Shown here piece after piece: positions 1 to 7,230 of a DNA stretch of 27,918 nucleotides (the stretch's first letter is position 1; each line of letters begins with the position of its first letter). This DNA comes from Anaerostipes amylophilus (GTDB taxonomy: Bacteria; Bacillota; Clostridia; Lachnospirales; Lachnospiraceae). The stretch spans positions 1-27,918 of the forward strand of contig NZ_JAOQJG010000011.1 of the NCBI RefSeq assembly GCF_025567365.1. The letters run 5' to 3'. The position numbers and the translations under genes are program-made. The notes under the pieces are model-generated. The model did not search any database. It saw only the letters and a program-made list of their open reading frames with translations, and was not told the DNA's origin.

Positions 1-1239
1 TTATAATACGTTTCTTCCGTACATAGCATCCTGTTCTTTTCTTAACTTGTAGATCAGTGTGCTCTTATCTAATTCGATATCATCATATGTAAGCAGCTGT
101 CCCTTCTTGACATCTCTCTTCATGACAGCTTTGTTTGTTACTAATCCAAATGGTACATATCCCTTAGCGTTAGATTCTTCTGCTGTTGCGATAGATCCAT
201 GTGTTGTGTATCCTCCGATACCATCAATTGTCTGTCCTGCTTTCAGATCAATCTTCGCTCTTGTGATACATTCTGATACTAATCCATCGATTGGTACGCA
301 TGTAACTTCTCCGTCGATAACGGCTTTTGCTACTGTTAATGGTGTCTCTAAGTTGCACAGATGGAATGGTCTGTATAATGTCCATAATGGTCCAGGTCCC
401 ATGCTGTGGTATCCCATCTGGTATGCGATCTCTTCGTTTGGTGTGGATACTGTTACGAAGACTCCTGGTGCGATTCCGTTTACATATTCTACAACTCCAT
501 GTTTATTTAAGATTCCACCGTCTTCTTTNATCAGTCCTGTGTAGTTAGACATCGCTGTCATCTCTACCATTGTCTTTGTTCCGTCTTTGAATGCACATAA
601 CATCTTTGGACTCATGACACGGCGTGTTGCTTCTTCTAAGACTGTGTCTGGGTTGCATTCGTAGTCGATCTTGTTATTCTTTCCTTTCCCCATGACTTCC
701 ACGTTCATTCCCATGGCTTTGGCAAAGCTGTATAATTCCATGACTGCTCCAGGTTCATCTCCTGCGGATCCTGTGTAGATGACTCCTTCTTTCTGAGCTA
801 ATTTCTTTAAGTATGGCCCGATAACTACGTCTGTTTCTACATTTAACATAACGACGTGTTTTTTATTCTTCATTGCGTCTGTTGCTACTTTTGCTCCGAC
901 ATCTGGAACTCCTGTTGCATCGATCGCACACTCTACTAAGTTTGCCTGTGATACGAAGTTTGCGTCTTCACATGCTACATATTTTCCTGCTTCCATTGCT
1001 GCATTGGCATCTGCAAGTGTTTTTGCGATCACGATATCTTCATCAGATACTCCGGCATATTTGAATGCATGGACTGCATTTTCTACTTTGATATCAGATA
1101 CGATGGCTGGTGTGATACCGTTCATCAGTACCATCTGTGTTACCATTCCTCGTCCCATCTGTCCGGCACCTACGATACCAGTTTTGATGATTTTTCCTTC
1201 TTCCTGTCTTTTGATTAATTTTTGATCCATGTTTAACAT
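1..1239 (-). CDS. SAF-domain NAD(P)-binding oxidoreductase (COG4091-like, homoserine dehydrogenase-like)
   Basis: Complete gene of 412 codons. The N-terminal half is a Rossmann fold with the dinucleotide loop GAGQMGRG near residue 22. The C-terminal part (from about residue 320) looks like a SAF domain, ending in a DVKKGQLLTYDDIEL segment typical of that fold. This architecture matches proteins labelled predicted homoserine dehydrogenase with SAF domain. Many are not homoserine dehydrogenases and lie in sugar or polyol operons. It is the last gene of the srlA-srlE-srlB operon, 46 bases after srlB, so oxidation of a phosphorylated polyol or a derivative is a reasonable inference. No specific substrate can be named. 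I chose the ATG at 1239 because AAGGAG (1254-1249) lies 9 bases upstream; an in-frame GTG at 1245 is only 3 bases from it. One ambiguous base at 529 falls in the third position of an ATN codon (Ile or Met), so the frame is unaffected. Confidence 0.85.
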   Translation of the reverse strand: MLNMDQKLIKRQEEGKIIKTGIVGAGQMGRGMVTQMVLMNGITPAIVSDIKVENAVHAFKYAGVSDEDIVIAKTLADANAAMEAGKYVACEDANFVSQANLVECAIDATGVPDVGAKVATDAMKNKKHVVMLNVETDVVIGPYLKKLAQKEGVIYTGSAGDEPGAVMELYSFAKAMGMNVEVMGKGKNNKIDYECNPDTVLEEATRRVMSPKMLCAFKDGTKTMVEMTAMSNYTGLXKEDGGILNKHGVVEYVNGIAPGVFVTVSTPNEEIAYQMGYHSMGPGPLWTLYRPFHLCNLETPLTVAKAVIDGEVTCVPIDGLVSECITRAKIDLKAGQTIDGIGGYTTHGSIATAEESNAKGYVPFGLVTNKAVMKRDVKKGQLLTYDDIELDKSTLIYKLRKEQDAMYGRNVL

Positions 1240-1285
1240 AATCACATTCTCCTTATCTTATATATAAAAATTAATAAGTGCTAAA

Positions 1286-1654
1286 TTAATATAATTCAAT
1301 GACACCGCCAACGGCTAAATCTTCTGCTGTCAGCTTGTTTCCTTCAAGAGAGATACATCCCGGACGTTCTGCCTCTGATCCTCCCTTGAAATCTAATGTG
1401 CAATGTCCAAGTTCTGCCCATGTATGAGGTGCCTCCCATCCGACAGCACTGACTTTGAATTCTTTATTTCCAATCTTTAATGTATCTCCAACAGCTGGAT
1501 CTTCTTTCAATTCAGCTTTTGTATGAAGTACCGATAATTCTGCAAGTTCTGGTGGTGCATCTTCGTTAAAAATGATGATAAAGTTCATATCTTCATCTTC
1601 CAGAAACGCTAACGCATCTGGTCCAAGTCCAACGATTTTAGACTGATATTTCAT
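1286..1654 (-). CDS. srlB: PTS glucitol/sorbitol-type EIIA component
   Basis: 122 residues, the usual length of the EIIA-Gut family (E. coli SrlB is about 123). A soluble cytoplasmic phosphocarrier: it takes phosphate from HPr on a histidine and passes it to the EIIB cysteine of SrlE. The likely phosphorylated residue is His44 in the segment LSVLHT. The C-terminal part (GHCTLDFKGG and PGCISLEG) is also family-like. The start is supported by AGGAGG at 1667-1662, 7 bases upstream of the ATG. It lies 29 bases after srlE and 46 bases before the oxidoreductase gene, so the four genes look co-transcribed. The transported polyol may not be sorbitol: no sorbitol-6-phosphate dehydrogenase (srlD) is visible. 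Confidence 0.95.
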   Translation of the reverse strand: MKYQSKIVGLGPDALAFLEDEDMNFIIIFNEDAPPELAELSVLHTKAELKEDPAVGDTLKIGNKEFKVSAVGWEAPHTWAELGHCTLDFKGGSEAERPGCISLEGNKLTAEDLAVGGVIELY

Positions 1655-1683
1655 ATTTCTACCTCCTGTGAAATCTATGTTTA

Positions 1684-2700
1684 TTAATACATTCCAATAC
1701 TAAATGCGAACGCGATCAGTACCGCTAATGGTCCTGTGATCAGTCGTTCAAACAATACGGCTGGAACACCATATTCAATGGTTTCTGAATCTGCTTCTCC
1801 AAGGGATAATCCAACCGGAATAAAGTCACATCCTGCCTGTGCATCGATTGCAAACAAAGCTGGAAGTGCATACTGTGGAGGAATATTTCCAAGTGCAAAC
1901 TGTGATCCCAGCAATGTTCCGACTACCTGTGCGATAACAGCTCCTGGTCCAAGGACTGGAGAAAGGATTGGAATACCACAGATAAACGCGATCGCTACCA
2001 TTCCTGGCAATGTAGAACAGATTGGTGAAATTGTTTTTGCAATGACATTTCCAAGTCCACTGGCTGAAATGATACCAAGCAGTGTAGCTGTAAATGCCAT
2101 AAATGGAAGGATTGTACCAACAACCATCTCTATCGTGTCACGACCTGCCTGAAAACAGATATTTACAACACGTCCGACTACTTTACCAATGCGGACAACG
2201 ATATTTTCTTTCTTTCCTTCACTTGCTTTTGCAACTTCTTCTTTTGCCTGTGCTTTTGACTTTGGTTCTGGAGCAGTGCTTGCTTGTGTCTGTTTTGTTT
2301 CCTCTGATACTTTCTGTGTAATATGTCCAGCATAACCAGATTCAAAAATATCATTTTCTGTAACTGCTGATACATAAATCTCTGGTGTGATATATTTTGC
2401 TAATGGTCCAGCTTTTCCTACTGGTTCAATATTTACTGTAAAAATTCCTTTTTTAGGATAAACTCCGCAGCGGGCTGTACCACCACAATCTACAACAGCT
2501 ACTAAAACTTCATCATCTGGAAGAGTTTCCTTAAACCCGTCAATAGCCTCTCCTCCTGTCATTTCTGCAATTTTTTGTGCTACCGGATGGATTCCTCCAC
2601 CTGTAACGCTTAAAATCTTATTACATTTTTCTGTAGGTACAATGGTTAATGGTCCTCCCCATCCACCACTTCCGGCTTTAATCGTAATTGTTTTATACAT
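1684..2700 (-). CDS. srlE: PTS glucitol/sorbitol-type EIIBC component
   Basis: 338 residues. The N-terminal EIIB-Gut domain (about 1-130) carries the family motif DCGGTARCGVYPKK; Cys72 is the expected phosphorylation site, with a second cysteine at 78. A charged, Ala/Lys/Glu-rich linker (about 133-168) follows, then a membrane part (about 185-338) with several hydrophobic segments and the motif GCDFIPVGLSLGEADSETIEYG. Together with SrlA it forms the membrane channel that phosphorylates the incoming polyol. AAGGAG (2715-2710) is 9 bases from the ATG. The gene starts 18 bases after srlA. The EIIB and part of EIIC are fused in one chain, as in the E. coli SrlE arrangement; the linker is the only unusual part, and its length and composition probably vary between strains. 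Confidence 0.95.
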   Translation of the reverse strand: MYKTITIKAGSGGWGGPLTIVPTEKCNKILSVTGGGIHPVAQKIAEMTGGEAIDGFKETLPDDEVLVAVVDCGGTARCGVYPKKGIFTVNIEPVGKAGPLAKYITPEIYVSAVTENDIFESGYAGHITQKVSEETKQTQASTAPEPKSKAQAKEEVAKASEGKKENIVVRIGKVVGRVVNICFQAGRDTIEMVVGTILPFMAFTATLLGIISASGLGNVIAKTISPICSTLPGMVAIAFICGIPILSPVLGPGAVIAQVVGTLLGSQFALGNIPPQYALPALFAIDAQAGCDFIPVGLSLGEADSETIEYGVPAVLFERLITGPLAVLIAFAFSIGMY

Positions 2701-2718
2701 ATTGGGTTTCTCCTTTCC

Positions 2719-3237
2719 TTAATTAGATTTCTTACTTAATACTGCATAAATTTTTTCGCATAGGATACCACGGATCAAAATAACGATCACACCTACGATG
2801 AAATATCTTACTGCAAGATTTCCAATTGATAGTCCCAGTTTCTGGATACCTGTTGCAATTCCCATGTATACGAATAACTCTCCTGCATTTGCATGTGGAA
2901 ATAATCCAGTGACTGGATGACAAAATGAAACTGTCGCATCATAAAAAGCTGCTTTATGTTCTTTCTTTAAAAATCTTCCAAATGTATACATTGCTGGGTT
3001 CGTTAAAAAGATAACAGCCATAATTGGTAACAATGTATAACGAAGAATTGTATATTTTGTAATCTTCTGGCAAAACTTTTCTACTCTTTCTACTCCAATA
3101 AATCCTATCAGTGCGTTAACTGCAGTCATCAGACAGATAACCAAAGGAATGATTCCTGTTACCCAGCTCATAAACTGCTCCCCACCTGCATTGAACAATC
3201 CTATAAAGCCATTTGCAATGTTTGAAATAACTGTCAT
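2719..3237 (-). CDS. srlA: PTS glucitol/sorbitol-type EIIC component
   Basis: 172 residues, close to the usual length of SrlA. Integral membrane part of the polyol PTS; hydrophobic segments lie near residues 25-48, 66-86 and 143-160. The block FCHPVTGLFPHANAGELFVYMGIA (split over about 105-128) resembles the conserved family region with its IFPH-N-GE-F-YLGIA pattern. It is the first gene of the operon, with AAGGAGG at 3255-3249 upstream of the ATG. The start faces the sorC1 gene across 287 bases of control sequence, so transcription of the PTS operon is probably regulated there. Confidence 0.94.
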   Translation of the reverse strand: MTVISNIANGFIGLFNAGGEQFMSWVTGIIPLVICLMTAVNALIGFIGVERVEKFCQKITKYTILRYTLLPIMAVIFLTNPAMYTFGRFLKKEHKAAFYDATVSFCHPVTGLFPHANAGELFVYMGIATGIQKLGLSIGNLAVRYFIVGVIVILIRGILCEKIYAVLSKKSN

Positions 3238-3524
3238 AAATAAATTTTCCTCCTTTTTAATGTTTACCTATGATAATTTTTCATTTTCTTTCTATATAAA
3301 TGTCTCTCCGAACACCTCATCCTTCTAATCGGGCCCTTTGATCTACATTGGACTTTGGTATCCTTTGTTCCATATATATCATTATTTTACATTTGTTCTT
3401 ATTTTTTTCTTTTTCTTATTCATTTTTTCTTGAATTTCTGCGATTTTTACAATATAATTTTGTTAAAAAGATGTTACATTTGTGCTTTTCATGATTAAAA
3501 TTACATTTATAAAGGATTATGCCT
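3238..3524. promoter_or_regulatory. Divergent control region between srlA and the first SorC regulator
   Basis: 287 bases without a gene. The half nearer sorC1 is very T-rich. It holds a sorC1 promoter, an imperfect palindrome over its -10 box, and three copies of a TTACATTT element (3387, 3474 and 3501). The half nearer srlA has a small GC-richer patch (GGGCCC around 3330-3340). I could not find a good sigma-A promoter for srlA, which would fit activation by a SorC-type regulator. No catabolite-responsive cre sequence was recognised. Confidence 0.6.
3430..3458 (+). promoter_or_regulatory. Promoter of the first SorC regulator gene
   Basis: TTGAAT (3430-3435), a 17-base spacer, and a perfect TATAAT (3453-3458). 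A start site near 3465 would give a leader of about 60 bases. The -10 box sits in the middle of an imperfect inverted repeat, TTTTTACAA (3444-3452) and TTGTTAAAAA (3460-3469), which would suit autorepression. Confidence 0.6.
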
Positions 3525-4463
3525 ATGAAAAAAATAGAAAACAATGATGCTATGTTAGATCGAATCACTTTGATCGCAACTTTGTATTACAAAGACAAAC
3601 TCTCTCAACAAGAAATTGCCAAGAAACTTAATATTTCAAGACCATGGGTATCAAAACTTCTTACCCGTGCTGAAGAACTCGGTATCGTTAAGATTGAAAT
3701 TGAGTCTCCAATCCTTGGAAATACTCAGCTTGAGCAACGACTCTGTGATAAATACCAGCTTGAATATGCGTGTGTTATCGACAACTCTGACACATCGAGG
3801 GACTACCTTTCCATAGCTGCTGTGAATTATTTCATTTCACAGATCAAACCAAACGATATCATTGGTGTAGCCTGGGGAAATGCTATTTCAAGATTTATCC
3901 GCCATATCCATCCTTTGAAATTTACTGACATTCAGATCGTTCCCCTCGCTGGAAGTTTCGGTGCCTCATTTGATACATTGCCAAACTATAACGTCATCCA
4001 GTTAGCTGATCTGACAGGTGGTAAATCCCATTTGCTTCATTTTCCAGCATTCTGTTCTTCTAAAGAAGAATACGAAACTTTAAGTTCGAACCCAAAAGTT
4101 CAGTCAACCCTTAATCTTGCTGAGAATTCAGATATCATCGTCACAGGGATTGGAACTTTTGAAACCTCTTTTCTAACAAGACATGATATTCTTTCTGCTG
4201 ACGAAGTTACTCAACTGAAGAAGTCTGGTGCCATTGGTGATATCTCTTTGCAGTTTTTAACTTCTGATTCAAAACTTATAGAGACAGAACTTACAAAGAG
4301 AATCATTCGTGCTGATATTTTTAAAGCGTCTAAACATGCTCGTGTTTCTATTGGTATTGCTGAAGGAATTTATAAGAAAGATATTATTCATTCTGCCTTA
4401 TCTCTTCATCTGATCAACTCATTTTTCACTACCAAGGAAACAGCACTTGCTCTGCTTGACTGA
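3525..4463 (+). CDS. SorC/DeoR-type sugar-binding transcriptional regulator, first copy
   Basis: 312 residues. An N-terminal helix-turn-helix (about 26-52: LSQQEIAKKLNISRPWVSKL) is followed by a SorC sugar-binding domain. The latter shows GVAWGN, VTGIGTFET and a C-terminal SIGIAEGIYKKDIIHSALS...LINSFFTT segment. Such regulators bind a phosphorylated sugar or polyol and control the adjacent catabolic operon; here the neighbour is the divergent srl operon. I chose ATG 3525 over 3519: AAAGGA (3511-3516) is 8 bases from the former and only 2 from the latter. A terminator follows at 4471. The effector is unknown, and its role as activator or repressor cannot be told from sequence. Confidence 0.92.
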   Translation: MKKIENNDAMLDRITLIATLYYKDKLSQQEIAKKLNISRPWVSKLLTRAEELGIVKIEIESPILGNTQLEQRLCDKYQLEYACVIDNSDTSRDYLSIAAVNYFISQIKPNDIIGVAWGNAISRFIRHIHPLKFTDIQIVPLAGSFGASFDTLPNYNVIQLADLTGGKSHLLHFPAFCSSKEEYETLSSNPKVQSTLNLAENSDIIVTGIGTFETSFLTRHDILSADEVTQLKKSGAIGDISLQFLTSDSKLIETELTKRIIRADIFKASKHARVSIGIAEGIYKKDIIHSALSLHLINSFFTTKETALALLD

Positions 4464-4470
4464 TTCCATG

Positions 4471-4495
4471 CAGCGGTTTTTCCGCTGTTTTTTTT
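4471..4495 (+). terminator. Intrinsic terminator of the first SorC regulator gene
   Basis: Stem CAGCGG (4471-4476) and CCGCTG (4482-4487) with a five-T loop, followed by eight T residues (4488-4495), just 7 bases after the stop codon. Confidence 0.85.
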
Positions 4496-4551
4496 GTTCT
4501 TATTTTTACTTTTTTTCTCATTTTTGTGTTATTTTTACAAATATTTTGTTC

Positions 4552-4605
4552 AAAAAAAGAAAACTAATAAAAATATATCTTTTTTATCTTGATTAGTTTC
4601 TTTTT
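4552..4605. terminator. AT-rich hairpin at the end of the second SorC regulator gene
   Basis: Left arm AAAAAGAAAACTAAT (ending 4568) pairs with ATTAGTTTCTTTTT (4592-4605), with one bulged A and a 23-base loop. It lies just past the stop codon of the minus-strand gene and gives a T-tract on that strand, so it may end its transcription. The stem is AT-rich, hence moderate confidence. Confidence 0.5.
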
Positions 4606-4613
4606 CTGCGGTT

Positions 4614-5582
4614 CTACAATAACTTTTCAGCGCATTCATTGTTGGTGATCAATATATTGATATATCCTCCAGCAATTGCACCTTTAACTGCTTTCACTCT
4701 TTCTACTCCACCTGCAATACCAATTCGGTTTCTGATCTTCTTAATCTGCTCTGCGGGCATTCCTGCTATTCTTTCGTTGAATCCTTGAAATTTATCTCTT
4801 TTTCCTTCGGAATCAAAGAATTGCAAAGCCACATTTCCAACAACACCATTGTCTGCGAAACTTTGAAGTTCTTCATCCGTAATATATCCGGCATGAATCA
4901 GTGTGGAATCTGTTCCTGTATCATTTGCTCCAATTCCCATAACAACTGTATCCAGTTTTTCAAAGTCATCGAAGATAAAATTCACTGACTTTTCCTCTAA
5001 GAAATAATCTTTGATCTTCTTATCTGAGAACTGTGCTGGAGCAAGAAACTGTGTATAGTTTCCACCAAATTTATCTGCAAATTCTCTTGCAATCTGGTTA
5101 CTCTGGACATCTACTCCATTAATACTGTTTGGACTGATGCCTCCTACGATTGGTACAAACATATACTGATTATCTTTCGCAAATGATCTTCGAGTTCTCG
5201 CTACATTATGTAAAGTAAATCCCATAGATACCCCAATATAATCTCCATCACGGAAAAACTGTGACAAATAAAGTGCTGCCTTTTCATACATCTTATTCAG
5301 AGATTCCTGTCTGGTATCAAGAGAACTATTCTCAACAACGATCACATCTTTCAGACCATATTTTCTTTCCAGTGTTTTTTCAAGTTTTCCATAAGTGAAC
5401 TGAATCGGATTGACCACTTCCACGCGTACAATTCCGCTTTCTTTTCCCTTCTGAAGCATTCTTGAGATTGTCGCTCTGGATATTCCAAGATAGTCGCTGA
5501 TTTCCTGTTGCCTCATATCATCTTCATAATACAGGCTGCAAACCTTATAGATCAGTCTCCAATCATCTACAATCTTCTTCAT
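4614..5582 (-). CDS. SorC/DeoR-type sugar-binding transcriptional regulator, second copy
   Basis: 322 residues. A helix-turn-helix at about 24-50 (RQQEISDYLGISRATISRML) is followed by the SorC sugar-binding domain with GVSMGFTLHNVART, MGIGANDTGTD and the family's C-terminal IGIAGGVERVKAVKGAIAGG...INILITN stretch. I chose the ATG at 5582 because AAGGAG (5597-5592) is 9 bases upstream; 15 extra in-frame codons upstream lack a site. It is convergent with the first SorC gene but clearly divergent from it in sequence, so this is not a recent duplication. It may regulate the srl operon, itself or genes outside the window. A TTGACT (5651-5646) upstream could be a -35 box, but no clear -10 goes with it. 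Confidence 0.92.
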   Translation of the reverse strand: MKKIVDDWRLIYKVCSLYYEDDMRQQEISDYLGISRATISRMLQKGKESGIVRVEVVNPIQFTYGKLEKTLERKYGLKDVIVVENSSLDTRQESLNKMYEKAALYLSQFFRDGDYIGVSMGFTLHNVARTRRSFAKDNQYMFVPIVGGISPNSINGVDVQSNQIAREFADKFGGNYTQFLAPAQFSDKKIKDYFLEEKSVNFIFDDFEKLDTVVMGIGANDTGTDSTLIHAGYITDEELQSFADNGVVGNVALQFFDSEGKRDKFQGFNERIAGMPAEQIKKIRNRIGIAGGVERVKAVKGAIAGGYINILITNNECAEKLL

Positions 5583-5858
5583 TGGACGATACTCCTTTCT
5601 CATTTGCTGCTTTCTAAGTTGTATCAATCTTTATGCCTTTATTCTAGTCAATCTTTGTTTTCTTTTCAATACATATTCTCTGAAATTATGTCAAAGTGAA
5701 TTATTTTTTCATATATATTTTTACATTTGTTCAGAAATTTTGTGAAGAATTTATCAGATGCTTTTGTGCAGTTTTTGAAACAATGCTTTTCTTTCTTGTA
5801 TTTTTTTGTCATTTTTTATATACTGAATACATTATTAACAACAAAAGGAGCTTTACAT
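5583..5858. promoter_or_regulatory. Divergent control region between the second SorC gene and the CmpB-type gene
   Basis: 276 bases, very AT-rich. It contains a 14-base element TTTTACATTTGTTC (5719-5732) that is identical to 3385-3398 in the srlA/sorC1 control region. A weak plus-strand promoter for the CmpB-type gene can be proposed: TTGTCA (5806-5811), 16 bases, TACATT (5828-5833). An open frame from 5727 runs in frame into the downstream gene but has no ribosome site and is unlikely to be translated. Confidence 0.5.
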
Positions 5859-7157
5859 ATGATAAAAACATTATTTGAATTATGCTTTCTTTTCTTCCTC
5901 TATTCTTTTACTGGATGGATTCTGGAAGTGATACAGGCAGCATTTAATCAGAAGCGTTTTGTAAACCGTGGATTTATTAATTCCCCACTTTGTATTTCTT
6001 ACGGTATCGGTGCTGTGATCATCACGATCAATACCCATGAGATGACTGGCCTTTGGATTTTTCTTGTTGCCATGATCGATGCCACTGTCATTGAGTGGTT
6101 TGGAGGACATTTCATTGAACATTTTTATCATGAACGTTGGTGGGATTATTCTGAAAATAAATGGAATCTGGATGGTTATATTTGTGTTTCTCATTCAATC
6201 TTCTGGGGAATTCTTGGATATCTTGGTGTCAGATTTGCAAATCCTTTCATTTTTACTATATACAAAATGATTCCTGCCTTGATACGCCACGTTATTATCT
6301 TTACTCTGCTTACAATATTGATCATTGATATACTAGCCACGGCAATCGTTGTTTTTGGAAAAAATATCGATAAACGGCGTTGGGAATCTGCAGATGCATA
6401 TCTTACAAAGATCAGCATGAAGTTAAATAAGTTGATAACTTCTTACGTGGAACACCGTGTCGAACGTGCTTATCCACAGCGCAAATTAAAACTTCCAACA
6501 ATTCCAAAAACGGGCGTCTTTGCTCAGGGCTGTGGTTTTTATAAAGTCTTTTTATTGTTTTTTATAGGTTCCTTGCTTGGTGATATCATTGAAACGATCT
6601 TTTGCCGTTTAAAGATGGGTGTCTGGATGAGCCGCAGTAGCCTTGTATGGGGTCCGTTCAGTATTGTCTGGGGATTTGCTTTTGCTGGAGTTACTTTACT
6701 TTTATATCGTTATAAAGATTGTTCTGAGAGCTTTTTATTTTTGATGGGAACATTTCTTGGAGGTGCTTATGAATATTTGTGCAGTGTTCTAAGTGAAATT
6801 GTCTTCGGAAAGGTGTTCTGGGATTACAGTAAGATGCCTTTTAATCTGAATGGAAGAATCAATCTTCTTTATTGTTTCTTCTGGGGAATTGCAACGGTTG
6901 CCTGGTTTAAAAAGATCTATCCATTACTATCCGGACTGATTGAAAAACTTCCAATCGCTTTTGGAACTGTTTTTACATGGTTTGTCGTTGTTTTTATGAC
7001 ACTTAATATGCTGATGTCTTTATCTGCCTTAATCCGTTATGATCAGAGAGACAAACAGGTTCCTGCTTCCAATGGTTTCGAAAGATTTCTTGATACTCAT
7101 TATAATGACCAGAAAATGAAAAAAATATATCCAAAAGCGGAAAAAGTTCATTCCTAA
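5859..7157 (+). CDS. Duplicated CmpB-type integral membrane protein (putative ABC transporter permease family)
   Basis: 432 residues from the ATG at 5859, which has AAAGGAG (5844-5850) 8 bases upstream. A polytopic membrane protein of the family usually labelled putative ABC transporter permease (CmpB-like). Two copies of the domain are visible. The first has GWILEVIQAAFN, WWDYSENKWNLDGYI and FWGILGY. The second has GDIIETIFC, FWDYSKMPFNLNGRI and FWGIAT. The shared signature is W-D-Y-S-x4-N-L-x-G-x-I followed by F-W-G-I. No ATPase or binding protein is nearby, so a transporter role is unproven; the biochemical function is unknown. A cytoplasmic, basic stretch (about 205-255) joins the halves. 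It is monocistronic, ending at a strong bidirectional terminator. Confidence 0.85.
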   Translation: MIKTLFELCFLFFLYSFTGWILEVIQAAFNQKRFVNRGFINSPLCISYGIGAVIITINTHEMTGLWIFLVAMIDATVIEWFGGHFIEHFYHERWWDYSENKWNLDGYICVSHSIFWGILGYLGVRFANPFIFTIYKMIPALIRHVIIFTLLTILIIDILATAIVVFGKNIDKRRWESADAYLTKISMKLNKLITSYVEHRVERAYPQRKLKLPTIPKTGVFAQGCGFYKVFLLFFIGSLLGDIIETIFCRLKMGVWMSRSSLVWGPFSIVWGFAFAGVTLLLYRYKDCSESFLFLMGTFLGGAYEYLCSVLSEIVFGKVFWDYSKMPFNLNGRINLLYCFFWGIATVAWFKKIYPLLSGLIEKLPIAFGTVFTWFVVVFMTLNMLMSLSALIRYDQRDKQVPASNGFERFLDTHYNDQKMKKIYPKAEKVHS

Positions 7158-7183
7158 TATTGTTTAACATCAAATTTTCCTAT

Positions 7184-7230
7184 AAAAAAGAATGGTTTCT
7201 TACACAAGGTATCTGAAACCATTCTTTTTT
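7184..7230. terminator. Bidirectional terminator between convergent CmpB-type and HAD genes
   Basis: A perfect 16-bp inverted repeat (7184-7199 with 7215-7230; core GAATGGTTTC / GAAACCATTC) with a 15-base loop, A-tract on one side and T-tract on the other. It ends both convergent genes, and its right edge touches the stop codon of the minus-strand HAD gene. Confidence 0.9.

Noticed and set aside
3238..3524. Catabolite-responsive cre site for the srl operon
   Set aside because: No sequence close to the cre consensus was seen on either strand by eye.
5727..5858. In-frame 44-codon N-terminal extension of the CmpB-type protein
   Set aside because: No ribosome site at 5727, AT-rich low-complexity peptide, while AAAGGAG sits at the right distance from the ATG at 5859.
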